DNA from: Synergistales bacterium
Lineage (GTDB): Bacteria > Synergistota > Synergistia > Synergistales > Aminiphilaceae
DNA: 64,000 bases
Direction of reading: 5' to 3'
Assembly: GCA_021736445.1 (NCBI GenBank)
Contig: JAIPGA010000001.1
Span: 1 to 64,000, forward strand
In this document: positions 33,953 to 42,848 of the stretch, piece after piece
Layout: each line of letters starts with the position of its first letter
Position numbering within the stretch: the stretch's first letter is position 1
Notes under the pieces: model-generated
What the model was told of the DNA's origin: nothing
Seen by the model: the letters and a program-made list of their open reading frames with translations, nothing else
Databases searched by the model: none
Translations under genes and position numbers: made by a program

Positions 33953-34313
33953 GTGAATCCTCCTTTCGGTGCAGGAAACCTTGTACCGGGCACTATCGCA
34001 GCGCCGGCATCTCACCGGCCACGGCGTCGACTTCAAGGATGTCCAGCCTCTTCCTTCTGCGCGGTGCTGCCTCAAGGCCGAACCGTTATTTTGCCCAGAT
34101 AGAGGACATCACTATACAACACCTGAGCGTCGTAGGCCGATCCCCGGTTTCCGTACCGGTCTCGAGACTCCTGTTTCCGGGAATTCCCTGTGCTTTGCAA
34201 CGAATGTAGCATGAAGCGATGCCGCGGACAACAGGGGAGTTGGGCGAAGGGAGGCGGTGGCGTACAATGGACCACGCTTTGCAAGAAACGAAAACGGCCG
34301 GGGAGGAACCGCC
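33953..34313. other. 361-base divergent intergenic region
   Basis: It separates the TPR gene from the symporter operon. A plus-strand promoter candidate (34240-34268) is seen. On the minus strand a TATAGT without a good -35 might serve the TPR gene. No gene or RNA recognised. Confidence 0.35.
34240..34268 (+). promoter_or_regulatory. Candidate promoter of the symporter/sigma-54 operon
   Basis: TTGGGC (34240-34245) and TACAAT (34263-34268) are 17 bases apart, about 45 bases before the small peptide gene. Confidence 0.45.
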
Positions 34314-34412
34314 ATGTTTGTCTGTGTAACGCTTGCGCTCTTTGTGCTATTGGTCTGCGCTCCCTTTTTGCTGATCACCTTCTGGATAACCCGCCGGAGA
34401 GGCGTCAAATGA
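34314..34412 (+). CDS. 32-residue membrane peptide, symporter small accessory protein
   Basis: A 32-residue protein made almost entirely of one hydrophobic helix (VTLALFVLLVCAPFLLITFW) and ending in a basic TRRRGVK tail. GGAGG lies six bases before the ATG. Its TGA overlaps the ATG of the sodium:solute symporter (ATGA), so the two are translationally coupled. Tiny one-helix proteins encoded directly before this kind of symporter are known as small accessory proteins. It is shorter than most automatic gene calls allow. Confidence 0.75.
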   Translation: MFVCVTLALFVLLVCAPFLLITFWITRRRGVK

Positions 34413-35788
34413 GCCCCGTGGCCCTGGTTGCTCCGATACTGGCCTTCGGATGCTATACCCTGGCGATCATTGTCTTGACGGGGCGGGGGTACAGGTGGAA
34501 CGAGGATCGGTATCATTTCTACCTTGCCCGGCGCAATGTCGGGCTGTTTGCTTCCATCTGCACCTTCGGCGCCACCTGGATGAGCGCCGCCTCGTTACTG
34601 GGTTTCACCATGGGATTCTATAGAGAGGGCTGGATCACCTTTTTCAGCTCGGTCAACGGTTGGCTACTCGGGCTCGTTCCCATGTGCTTTGTCGTCTTCC
34701 GACTGCGGGCCACGCAGGCGCTCTCTCTACCGGAATGGGTGGAGCGCCGTTACGGTGACAGGCGGCTCCGCCCTCTCACCGGCGCGGCGCTGGTGGTGGC
34801 CTATATCTTCTATATCGTGATCCAGTTCAAGGTCTTCGGCAACATCGTCTCCCGCATGCTGGAGATAGAGCATGTCTTCGTGGCTTCCTCTCTGGTCTAC
34901 CTCTTTGTTCTCTATACCACCTTTGGTGGGCTTCCTTCGGTGGTACGGAGCGATATCCTCAACTTTGCCCTGATCATAGGCGGTGTCACCGTGGCGGCCG
35001 TGGCGTTGATGGCACAGGTCGGGACCAGCGCGAATCTGCCGGCGCTGGTCCAGCCGGAGCAGGCGGTGGTGAGCCACAGCCCTCCCACCTCGCTGGTGAC
35101 GGCTGTGCTGATCATCTTCGGGTGGGGGCTCGGTGTGGCGGCGAACCCCCAGTATGCGATCCGGATCGTCTCCGCCAGGAACACCGGCACGGCCCTCAAC
35201 ATGCTGAAAAGCGTCCCCTTTCTGGTGGGATGGATCTATCTCTGCCTCACAGCTATCGCTCTGGGCGGGAAACGTCTGCTTCCGGCTCTGGCGGGGACGC
35301 CGGAAGAGACCTTTACCGCCCTTTCCCAGACCGCCCTCCCGCTGTACGCATGGATTCTGCTTTTCCTGGCGGTGATCGCTGCGGCGGTAAGTACCGCCAA
35401 TTCGCAGCTTCTTCTCGCTGCGTCGTCGTGGTGCCACGACATCTTTGCCGGTTGGGCAACCAGGGGGGGAGAAGAGCTTTTTCTCCTCCGGAACAGGGTG
35501 GTGATTGCCGTGATCGCCTCGGTGGCACTGGTCCTCAGTTTTTTCCCGTTACCGGGGATCATGATTCTCGGACGGTACAGCTGGGCCGTTGTGGCCCTCT
35601 GCTTCCTCATCCCCCTCTACAGTCCGAAGCCGCACGCGCCGAAAGCGCTCTTCCCTGTGGTCTGTCTGGGATTGGCCGTACACGCGGCCACCATTGCCGT
35701 GTTCCGCGTGATGCCTGAGGTGGCCCTGGTCCCCGCCCTGGTAGCCGAAGTGGTGCTGTATGTGGTTCTCGCAAGGAGGTCTGCCTGA
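34409..35788 (+). CDS. Sodium:solute symporter family protein
   Basis: A 459-residue inner-membrane transporter with about 12-13 helices. Family features include RNVGLFASICTFGATWMSAASLLGF near 35-60, SLPEWVERRYGDRRLRPL near 105, and GWGLGVAANPQYAIRIVSARN near 240. It uses the sodium gradient to import an organic solute; which one is not visible, but the downstream regulators and the 5-oxoproline TRAP operon make an organic or amino acid likely. A histidine kinase follows after four bases, so the symporter may also take part in signalling. Confidence 0.9.
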   Translation: MSPVALVAPILAFGCYTLAIIVLTGRGYRWNEDRYHFYLARRNVGLFASICTFGATWMSAASLLGFTMGFYREGWITFFSSVNGWLLGLVPMCFVVFRLRATQALSLPEWVERRYGDRRLRPLTGAALVVAYIFYIVIQFKVFGNIVSRMLEIEHVFVASSLVYLFVLYTTFGGLPSVVRSDILNFALIIGGVTVAAVALMAQVGTSANLPALVQPEQAVVSHSPPTSLVTAVLIIFGWGLGVAANPQYAIRIVSARNTGTALNMLKSVPFLVGWIYLCLTAIALGGKRLLPALAGTPEETFTALSQTALPLYAWILLFLAVIAAAVSTANSQLLLAASSWCHDIFAGWATRGGEELFLLRNRVVIAVIASVALVLSFFPLPGIMILGRYSWAVVALCFLIPLYSPKPHAPKALFPVVCLGLAVHAATIAVFRVMPEVALVPALVAEVVLYVVLARRSA

Positions 35789-35792
35789 CTCG

Positions 35793-37067
35793 ATGCTTGG
35801 AAACAACGTAGAGACCCAGCTCAAACGGATTGTCATCGGGATTGTGCTGACCCTGGTGACCGTGCTGCTGGGAACAGGCCTGTACCAGGGGTACAGGCAG
35901 CGTAACCAGGAGGCGGCGGCGGTGCTGCAGCGCATCAGACCCGTGGTGCAGGCGCTTTCGGGAGAAGCAGCGGCACCGCTGCTTTCGACGCTTGAGCCGT
36001 GGTGGAACATCGACCGTATCCAGAGTGTCTCTCCCGAGCTCTACGGTGGGGAACTGCTCTTTACGGCCGACGGCAAGGGGTGGCTGTTGACGCTGGACCG
36101 GAAGAAGATATGGATGCATCTTCTGGAGCGGAACCGTCCACTGCTTGTCGTGGCGGTGATCGCCGTTCTCTTTTCTCTGGAGATTGTCATATTCTGGGCC
36201 TATGGCATCACCAGACCGCTCAAGCGCCTCGCCTGGGGGCTTGACGAGGTAAGCCGGGGAAACTGGGTGGCGATCAACACGGGAAAGCGGACACCCGCGG
36301 AGATCCGTCAGCTGTCGCGGGGCTTCAATACAATGGTCGAAGAGCTCCGCGAATGGCAGCAGGTGCAGCGGAATATCGCCAGAATGGAGCGCCTGGCAGC
36401 CCTGGGAAAGCTTGTGGCGGGCGTTTCCCACGAGATCAAGAACCCTCTGGCATCGCTGCGCATCCATATCGAGCTGCTCCGGGAGTATGTCCATGACGAG
36501 GGGCGGGAGCACTTTTCCATCGTAGAAAAGGAGCTGGATCGCCTCAACAAGATCGTACTGCAGCTGCTTCGATTCTCTACAAACCGATCTCCAGCCATGC
36601 AGGAGCTTCCCCTGGCTCCCCTGTTCGAGTGGTGTCGTGAGATACTGTTGGTCCGGCTGGAAGAGAAGCGTGTCAGCTGGAATGTGGATGTCCCTGGATC
36701 CCTGACGGTCTGCGGCGAGGAGGCCCAATTGCAGCAGGCCTTTCTCAATCTCTCGATCAATGCGATTGAGGCGATGGATGAAGGGGGAACGCTTTCGATC
36801 AGGGCCGGACGCGGGGAGGGTGGGGTGGCGGTTTCCTTTGTCGATACAGGGCCTGGTGTCCCGCTGTCGGTGCGCGAACGCATCTTTGATCCCTTCTTTT
36901 CCACCAAGCAGTACGGGACTGGCCTGGGGTTGAGTGTCACCCACCAGATCGTGGTGGACAGCCACGGCGGCACGATCGAATTGGTTCCCCGGGAGCGGGG
37001 AGCGGAGTTCCGCCTTACATTGCCGAGAGGAGGTGCCCCCTGCGGTGCAGGTATGGATCGTGGATGA
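35793..37067 (+). CDS. Membrane sensor histidine kinase (NtrB/DctB type)
   Basis: A 424-residue kinase. Two membrane helices (about 12-33 and 115-140) enclose a short extracytoplasmic sensor region of some 80 residues. A HAMP-like linker (ITRPLKRLAWGLDEVSRGNW) follows. The phospho-acceptor His is in VSHEIKNPLASL near 213; ATPase boxes are LSINAIEAM, DTGPGVP and YGTGLGLSV. The ATG at 35793 has AAGGAGG about 12 bases before it. It overlaps the NtrC-type regulator gene by 23 bases, its evident partner. Confidence 0.9.
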   Translation: MLGNNVETQLKRIVIGIVLTLVTVLLGTGLYQGYRQRNQEAAAVLQRIRPVVQALSGEAAAPLLSTLEPWWNIDRIQSVSPELYGGELLFTADGKGWLLTLDRKKIWMHLLERNRPLLVVAVIAVLFSLEIVIFWAYGITRPLKRLAWGLDEVSRGNWVAINTGKRTPAEIRQLSRGFNTMVEELREWQQVQRNIARMERLAALGKLVAGVSHEIKNPLASLRIHIELLREYVHDEGREHFSIVEKELDRLNKIVLQLLRFSTNRSPAMQELPLAPLFEWCREILLVRLEEKRVSWNVDVPGSLTVCGEEAQLQQAFLNLSINAIEAMDEGGTLSIRAGRGEGGVAVSFVDTGPGVPLSVRERIFDPFFSTKQYGTGLGLSVTHQIVVDSHGGTIELVPRERGAEFRLTLPRGGAPCGAGMDRG

Positions 37068-38397
37068 CGAGGAACACTTGGTACGGGGATTGCGTGTGGC
37101 CCTTGAACGGGAAGGCCACGATGTCACCGCATTCCATTCTCTCAGCGCCCTTCGGGCTGGGCTGTCCGAGCAGATGCCCCCCCATGTGACACTGCTGGAT
37201 GTGCGACTGCCCGACGGTGACGGTCTGGACGCACTGCCCCATATCCTGCAGGCGGCACCCTGGGTCCGGGTGATTGTGATGACCGCCTTCGGGGATTCCT
37301 CCACGGTGGTCCGTTCGATCCGGGAGGGAGCCTGGAATTTTCTGGACAAGCCCTTCCCTCTGGAAGCAGTCAAGAATATGGTGCGCCGGGCCGGAGAAGC
37401 GCTGCATCTCTCCAGAAGGGTCGAGAGTCTCTCCAGGGAACAGACGCAGCAGTTGATCGGATCCTCTGCGGCGCTGGAACGGGTGTGGTCTTTCCTCCAC
37501 AAGGTGGCGCCGCATCAGGATGTCAATGTGCTGCTCCAGGGTGAGAGCGGCGCAGGCAAGGAGGTCGTCGCCCGCCTGCTGCACGATATGGCGGGCTGTT
37601 CCGGCGAGTTTGTGGCTATCAATTGCACGGCCATCCCGGAATCTCTGCTTGAGGCGGAGCTCTTCGGGCACAAACGGGGCGCCTATACGGGTGCCGAACA
37701 GGATAAGGAAGGGCTGATCTCCCTTGCCGGAAAGGGGACCCTCTTCCTCGACGAGATTGCCGATATCCCCATGGAACTGCAGGGGAAACTGCTCCGTTTT
37801 CTTGATTCCCGGACCTACCGTCCGCTGGGTGGCATGAAGGAAAGCCGTGTGGCCCTCCGTGTCGTGTGCGCCACCGCCGGTTCGCTGGAACAGCGGGTAC
37901 AGAAGGGGGCTTTCAGAGAGGATCTCTACTACCGGATCTCCCTGTTGCCGCTCACGATCCCGCCCTTGCGGGAACGTGGACGGGATGTCCTCGAGCTGGC
38001 GCGCTACTTCCGGGATTTCTTCTGTGATAAAAGGGGCCGCAAGCCCTTCGCCTTCACGCCCGAAGTGGAGGATGTGCTTCTGTCGCACCCCTGGCCGGGG
38101 AACGTCAGAGAGATGCGCAATCTCATCGAACGCATCGCCATACTAAAGGATGTGGAGGACCAGTTTGTCCGTCTCTCCGACCTGCCCCCCGATATGCTTG
38201 AAGGGCTTCCCGATACCCGGAATCCGGGGAAGGAGGACAGGGACGTCTCGCTGGTAGATCGTGTGGACAGGTACGAACGGGATTTGATCGAGGGAGCCCT
38301 CAACGGAAGCGGGGGGAATCGAACCCAGGCCGCGAAGAAACTCGGCATATCGAGGTACGCGCTGTTACGGAGGTTGCAGAAGTATGGCTTCGCCTGA
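37045..38397 (+). CDS. Sigma-54-dependent response regulator (NtrC family)
   Basis: A 450-residue activator. The receiver domain (about 1-120) has the phosphorylation Asp in VTLLDVRLPDGDG near 52. The AAA+ domain (about 140-370) has Walker A GESGAGKE near 168, the sigma-54 contact loop GAYTGA near 212 (Tyr for the usual Phe, a known variant), and Walker B LFLDEI. A Fis-type helix-turn-helix ends the protein (NRTQAAKKLGISRYALLRRL). The start is a GTG at 37045, 11 bases after AGGAGG. It is encoded between its kinase and rpoN and lies near a -24/-12 promoter it probably drives. Confidence 0.93.
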   Translation: MQVWIVDDEEHLVRGLRVALEREGHDVTAFHSLSALRAGLSEQMPPHVTLLDVRLPDGDGLDALPHILQAAPWVRVIVMTAFGDSSTVVRSIREGAWNFLDKPFPLEAVKNMVRRAGEALHLSRRVESLSREQTQQLIGSSAALERVWSFLHKVAPHQDVNVLLQGESGAGKEVVARLLHDMAGCSGEFVAINCTAIPESLLEAELFGHKRGAYTGAEQDKEGLISLAGKGTLFLDEIADIPMELQGKLLRFLDSRTYRPLGGMKESRVALRVVCATAGSLEQRVQKGAFREDLYYRISLLPLTIPPLRERGRDVLELARYFRDFFCDKRGRKPFAFTPEVEDVLLSHPWPGNVREMRNLIERIAILKDVEDQFVRLSDLPPDMLEGLPDTRNPGKEDRDVSLVDRVDRYERDLIEGALNGSGGNRTQAAKKLGISRYALLRRLQKYGFA

Positions 38398-39583
38398 TTG
38401 GAGGCCCCACCTTCGTGCGGAGCTGCAGGTCCGGCCGGTTCCTCTCCCCCTACTTCTGAGCCGGCTGCGCATCCTCTACGTCCGCGGAGCCGCGTTGACG
38501 GAAACCCTCTCCGAGGCGCTCGGGGATGACCCCTTTATCGAACTCGTCCCTCCGCCGGGACTGCAGAGGGGTTCCCAGGATCAATCCCTGGAGCGTGTCG
38601 CCGGTGCCGTTTCCATGGAAGAGGAGCTCTACAGGCAGCTCAGCACGTGCCCGGCTTTGCGGCGGCTGCCTTCATCGGCAATCGCCACACTGCTGTCTGC
38701 CCTCGATCGCAGGGGATACCTCAGGACCCCCCTTGCGGCCCTGTCGCGGGAACTGCATCTCTCTGCAGATCAGACAGAAGAGCTGCTCCACGCCGTGCAG
38801 AGCTGGGTCGACCCACCGGGTCTCTTCGGCCGTGGGTTGGCCGAGGTGCTCCTGCTGCAGCTCCAGCGTGCCGGTTCGGCGGAGAGCGATGCCGCATTCC
38901 TGCTCAGGGAGTACGTGCCTCAGATCGAGCAACAGGACGTAGACGCTGTCCAGGAGGCCACGGGGTGGCCCAAGGAGCGCATACATCACGCCCTCGAGGA
39001 ATTGGCGCGGCTCACGCCCTTTCCCGCGCAGGATATGGAAGGTCCCCGGGATTCTCCACCCATGCCGGAGATCGCGATCTCCTTTGCCCAAAAACAAGTG
39101 CGGGTTCGACTGGTCCGGGAAAACCTGCCGACGCTGCGTTTTGAGGGCACCATAGCCTCGAGGAGGGGAGCATGGCCTTTTCTGGAACGGGAATCCAGGG
39201 CCCTGTTGCTCGCGCTGGCCGGGAGGTACCGAATGATGGTGCGGATCGCCTGTTATGCAGGCCAGCGCCAGCAACGCTACCTGGAGGAACAGAGCCATGC
39301 TCCGGGACCGTGCACCATGCGCCAAACCGCTGCAGCGCTGGGGGTGCATCCCTCCACAGTGCACCGGGCCGTAGCCGGGACCTGGGCGACGTCTCCCCGG
39401 GGGATCGTCCCGCTGGAACACCTCTTTTCGCGCCCGCTGCGCGCGCGTCCGGATCTCTCCGTAGATGAGGTCAGGCAATATATCGCCCAGGGACGAAGGA
39501 TGGGGAAGCGGGACAGGAGGATCGCCCGCGAGCTTTCCCTTCCTGTACGGACGGTGAGCTACCATCGCCGCTGTTGCCGATAG
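38384..39583 (+). CDS. rpoN: Divergent RNA polymerase sigma-54 factor
   Basis: A 399-residue sigma-54, shorter than the usual 430-500. The activator-interacting region I (about 10-55) is present but lacks most of its Gln residues. The core-binding domain spans about 75-230. The helix-turn-helix block (TAAALGVHPSTVHRAVAG, then SPRGIVPLEHLFSR) is well conserved. The RpoN box near the end reads PVRTVSYHRR against ARRTVAKYRE, so half of the positions differ. The start ATG has GGAGG upstream and overlaps the NtrC-type gene by 14 bases, so factor and activator are made together. Confidence 0.85.
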   Translation: MASPDWRPHLRAELQVRPVPLPLLLSRLRILYVRGAALTETLSEALGDDPFIELVPPPGLQRGSQDQSLERVAGAVSMEEELYRQLSTCPALRRLPSSAIATLLSALDRRGYLRTPLAALSRELHLSADQTEELLHAVQSWVDPPGLFGRGLAEVLLLQLQRAGSAESDAAFLLREYVPQIEQQDVDAVQEATGWPKERIHHALEELARLTPFPAQDMEGPRDSPPMPEIAISFAQKQVRVRLVRENLPTLRFEGTIASRRGAWPFLERESRALLLALAGRYRMMVRIACYAGQRQQRYLEEQSHAPGPCTMRQTAAALGVHPSTVHRAVAGTWATSPRGIVPLEHLFSRPLRARPDLSVDEVRQYIAQGRRMGKRDRRIARELSLPVRTVSYHRRCCR

Positions 39584-39629
39584 TGGAGCCTGTCGCTGGA
39601 GAGCAGACCGTGCGCCTGCAGTGGTGTCC

Positions 39630-39644
39630 GTGCGGAATCCGCAC
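39630..39644. promoter_or_regulatory. Upstream activator site candidate (GTGCGGA-A-TCCGCAC)
   Basis: A perfect palindrome with 7-base arms lies 65 bases before the -24 element, the usual position for an NtrC-type activator. A further half-site-like CCGTGCG occurs at 39608-39614. Confidence 0.5.
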
Positions 39645-39707
39645 AGCAGGTTGGCCCCCTGGGTTCGGTGGGTGGCTGCAGTTGCAGGGTTTTCGGGATT
39701 TTTCATT

Positions 39708-39723
39708 TTGGCAACTTTGTTGC
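39708..39723 (+). promoter_or_regulatory. Sigma-54 promoter of the 5-oxoproline TRAP operon
   Basis: TTGGCAACTTTGTTGC carries GG and GC with the exact 10-base spacing of -24/-12 promoters, close to the consensus TGGCAC-N5-TTGC. It lies 130 bases before dctP and right after rpoN and an NtrC-type gene. Confidence 0.8.
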
Positions 39724-39854
39724 TTGTAAAGGGGTGGAGGTGCTGCATGCGTCAAGTGCGATCATCGTTTGCGGGAAGGGGGTGACGATGGCGTCTCGCG
39801 GCAGCTGGTTGTACAGTGGAATAGGTGGATGAAACAAAAAGGAGGAATATGCGA

Positions 39855-40853
39855 ATGAAACGGTTTTTTGCACTCTGCGCGGTTTCCCTTCTGGTAGTCG
39901 GTCTTCTTGCCGGTTCCGCATTTGCGGCGACCCGGTGGAACGTCAACTCGGTATGGCCGACCAATAACCATCACACCCAGGGACTGGAGCAGTACGCTTC
40001 TATGGTGGAAGAGGCGACGGACGGTGAACTGGAACTGGTTGTCCAGGCCGGCGGCGCCCTTGGATTCAAAGGCCCCGAGCTGCTCAAGGTGGTCCGCGAC
40101 GGCATCGTTCCCATGTCGGATATGCTGGTCAGCGGTGTGCAGGGCGACGAGCGGATCTTCGGCATCGTCACCCTCCCCTTCCTGGTCCACAGCTTCGAGG
40201 AAGGCCGGCTGCTCAACGAGATCGCCCGTCCCTACTTCGACAAAGCCTGTGAGGAGAAATGGAACCAGAAGATCCTCTACATCGCTCCCTGGCCGGCTGC
40301 GGGGCTCTGGACAAAGGAGAAGGTCACCTCCCTGGAAGATATGGAGGGGCTCAAAACCAGGACCTACGACAAAAACGGCGCCCTTGTCATGGAAGCCGTC
40401 GGGGCGACCCCCCATCCGCTGCCCTTCAGCGAGGTCTACTCCTCCCTGGCAACGGGGCTGATCGACTCGGTTCTGACCTCCACACCCACCGCAGTGGACG
40501 CCAAGTTCTGGGAAGTGCTCAAATACTTCGACCGTATCAATGTGACCATGGCTACCGATATGGTGACCGTCAATCTCCGGGCGTTCAACAACCTTGACCC
40601 GGAACTGCAGGAGGTTCTTGTCGAGAAGGGCAAGGAGATGGAAGAGATTATGTGGAGCAAGGTCGCCGAACTGGACAAAGAAAAGGAAGCGATCTGCAAC
40701 GAGCACGGTATCGTCAGTGTGCCCATCTCCGAGGAATTCATGAACAACCTTACCGATGTGACCGCGGATATCCGCGACGAGTGGCTCGCCAAGTCCCCCG
40801 AAGAGGCGAAGGAGATCTACAACGCCTTCCTCGAGGAGGTTGGCAGGAAGTAA
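39855..40853 (+). CDS. dctP: TRAP transporter solute-binding protein (DctP family), 5-oxoproline operon
   Basis: A 332-residue periplasmic binding protein with signal peptide (MKRFFAL..., ending AGSAFA before ATRWN). Features include GLKTRTYDKNGALVMEAVGA with the conserved Arg near 160. The ATG at 39855 is nine bases after GGAGG; an ATG six bases earlier is too close. It heads the operon read from the sigma-54 promoter. Because 5-oxoprolinase genes follow, its ligand may be 5-oxoproline (pyroglutamate) or a related acid. Confidence 0.92.
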   Translation: MKRFFALCAVSLLVVGLLAGSAFAATRWNVNSVWPTNNHHTQGLEQYASMVEEATDGELELVVQAGGALGFKGPELLKVVRDGIVPMSDMLVSGVQGDERIFGIVTLPFLVHSFEEGRLLNEIARPYFDKACEEKWNQKILYIAPWPAAGLWTKEKVTSLEDMEGLKTRTYDKNGALVMEAVGATPHPLPFSEVYSSLATGLIDSVLTSTPTAVDAKFWEVLKYFDRINVTMATDMVTVNLRAFNNLDPELQEVLVEKGKEMEEIMWSKVAELDKEKEAICNEHGIVSVPISEEFMNNLTDVTADIRDEWLAKSPEEAKEIYNAFLEEVGRK

Positions 40854-40862
40854 CGGCACAGG

Positions 40863-40902
40863 GCATACCGGTCGACCTCTGTGCCGACCGGTATGCTTTT
40901 TT
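40863..40902 (+). terminator. Rho-independent terminator inside the TRAP operon, between dctP and dctQ
   Basis: GCATACCGGTCG (40863-40874) and CGACCGGTATGC (40885-40896) form a perfect 12-base-pair stem followed by six T (40897-40902). It lies 10 bases after the dctP stop and 24 before dctQ, so most transcripts should end after dctP, giving much binding protein and little permease and enzyme. Confidence 0.85.
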
Positions 40903-40925
40903 GTTTCCGGTAAGGAGGAGAGATT

Positions 40926-41456
40926 GTGAACGCGATCATTCGCTGTATCGACAGGATTTCCAGGCTTGGCGGCGTGCTGTCAGGCATTTTGATTGTGTTG
41001 GGGACATTGCTGGTGTCTTCCGAGATTGTGGCGCGGACCTTTCTGGGGACCACGCTCTATATCTCGGCCGAGTACGCAGGCTACTGTATGGCTGCGCTCA
41101 CCGCACTGGCCCTCGCCTATACGCTGCAGGAGAAAGGCCATATCCGTATGACCTTTCTTCATACAGCCCTTCACGGGAGGAAGCGGCTCATTCTTGATCT
41201 GATCTGTTATGGAGTGGGGTTTGTCTTCTGCATCCTTCTGACATACGCAACCTGGAATTTCTTCTGGGATTCCGTGGTGAGCGGGACCAAATCCATGGGT
41301 ATCACCGAGACCTATCTGGCGATTCCCCAGTCCTTCCTTTTCATCGGCGCGGTGATGCTGATGCTGCAGTTTGTGGCCGAGTTTTTCCGTGATCTTCAGA
41401 AGCTCCGCAGAGGCGAGACGGAGAACGTGGGTGAGGCTGTCCAGCTGGGGCGGTAG
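40926..41456 (+). CDS. dctQ: TRAP transporter small permease subunit (DctQ family)
   Basis: A 176-residue protein with four predicted membrane helices and the family-like ISAEYAGYCMAALTALALAYTLQEKGHIRM region. The start is a GTG at 40926 with AAGGAGG upstream. It partners with the next gene. Confidence 0.9.
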   Translation: MNAIIRCIDRISRLGGVLSGILIVLGTLLVSSEIVARTFLGTTLYISAEYAGYCMAALTALALAYTLQEKGHIRMTFLHTALHGRKRLILDLICYGVGFVFCILLTYATWNFFWDSVVSGTKSMGITETYLAIPQSFLFIGAVMLMLQFVAEFFRDLQKLRRGETENVGEAVQLGR

Positions 41457-41528
41457 GGAGCGCAGTCCCCGTTGTCTATGCAACGCATGGAGCGGTACGC
41501 ACACTGATCTTGAAAGGACGTCGGTACC

Positions 41529-42845
41529 ATGGATCTCTTTACGGTTTCAATGACCCTCCTGGGGCTGCTGGTGCTTTTCCTGGGCAGTTCCGTATGGATC
41601 GGAATCTCTCTTTTTTTTGTAGGTCTGGGCGGTCTTTTTCTCTTTATGAGCATCCCCGACCACGTGATCATCAATATCATGGGGAACGTGATGTGGAACA
41701 ATACCAGCGGTTCCACAATGCTGGCTCTGCCCCTCTTCATCTTTATGGGAGAAATCCTCTTCCGGAGCGAGATATCGGGCAATCTGTTCAAGGGGCTCTC
41801 GCCATGGATGGACGCAATCCCCGGGCGTCTGATCCACGTGAATATCTTCGCCAGCGCCCTCTTTGCCGCGGTGAGCGGTTCTTCGGCGGCCACCACCGCC
41901 ACGGTGGGTAAGATCACGCTGCCGGAACTGTCGAAACGCAACTACAGCAGAGGATTGTGTCTCGGCTCCCTTGCCGGTTCCGGAACCCTCGGTTTCCTGA
42001 TCCCACCCAGCATGATGATGCTGGTCTATGGGATCATGGCCGATGTCAGTATTGGGAAACTCTTTGTCGGCGGCCTTATCCCGGGACTTATGATAGCCTT
42101 TCTGTTCAGCGGGTATGTGATGGCCCGAAGCCTTATGCATCCGGAGTTCGCACCGGCAGGCACGACTGCTCCCACCTGGGGACAGCGGATCCGCTCTCTG
42201 CCGCTGCTTGCGCCTGTTGTGATACTGGTGGGCTTTGTGCTGGGGAGTATCTACGCCGGCTGGGCCACCCCCACTGAAGCCGCAGCGGTGGGGGTGCTGG
42301 GATCGCTCTTCTTTGCGGCCCTGAGCAGAAGCCTGACCTTCGATGTCTTCAGGCAGGCGTTGATGGGCGCCGTCAAGACGAGCTGCATGATCATGTGGAT
42401 TGTCTGCGGGGCTGCCTTTCTCTCCGTTTCGGTGGGGTACCTCGGGCTCCCCAGGGCGCTCACGGAGTATATCGGTTCGCTGAACCTCTCGCCCTATCTG
42501 TTGATTGTGATCCTCTCTGTCATGTACCTCTTTATGGGATGTCTGCTTGACGGCTTCTCCATGATCGTCATGAGTCTCCCCATCGCCCTTCCTCTGGTGA
42601 ATCTGGCGGGGTTCGACCCCCTCTGGTTCGGGATCTACCTCGTCATCATGATCCAGCTCGCCCAGATCACACCGCCGGTGGGGTTCAATCTCTTTGTCAT
42701 CAATGGGCTCGTGGACGAGAGCATCGGGAAGATCGCCATCTCGGCCCTGCCCTTTTTCATCATGCTGCTGGTCATCACTGTTGTCCTGACGCTCTTCCCG
42801 GGTATCGTACTCTACCTGCCCAGCCTTATGGTGGGGGGAGGCTAG
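41529..42845 (+). CDS. dctM: TRAP transporter large permease subunit (DctM family)
   Basis: A 438-residue membrane protein with around a dozen helices. Typical are FVFMGEILFRSEIS-like helix ends, SGSSAATTATVGKITLPEL near 115, LIPPSMMMLVYGIMADVSIGKLF near 155, and ITPPVGFNLFVI near the end. It forms the sodium-driven translocation unit with DctQ. Only three bases separate it from pxpB, which ties uptake to 5-oxoproline hydrolysis. Confidence 0.95.
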   Translation: MDLFTVSMTLLGLLVLFLGSSVWIGISLFFVGLGGLFLFMSIPDHVIINIMGNVMWNNTSGSTMLALPLFIFMGEILFRSEISGNLFKGLSPWMDAIPGRLIHVNIFASALFAAVSGSSAATTATVGKITLPELSKRNYSRGLCLGSLAGSGTLGFLIPPSMMMLVYGIMADVSIGKLFVGGLIPGLMIAFLFSGYVMARSLMHPEFAPAGTTAPTWGQRIRSLPLLAPVVILVGFVLGSIYAGWATPTEAAAVGVLGSLFFAALSRSLTFDVFRQALMGAVKTSCMIMWIVCGAAFLSVSVGYLGLPRALTEYIGSLNLSPYLLIVILSVMYLFMGCLLDGFSMIVMSLPIALPLVNLAGFDPLWFGIYLVIMIQLAQITPPVGFNLFVINGLVDESIGKIAISALPFFIMLLVITVVLTLFPGIVLYLPSLMVGGG

Positions 42846-42848
42846 GGG

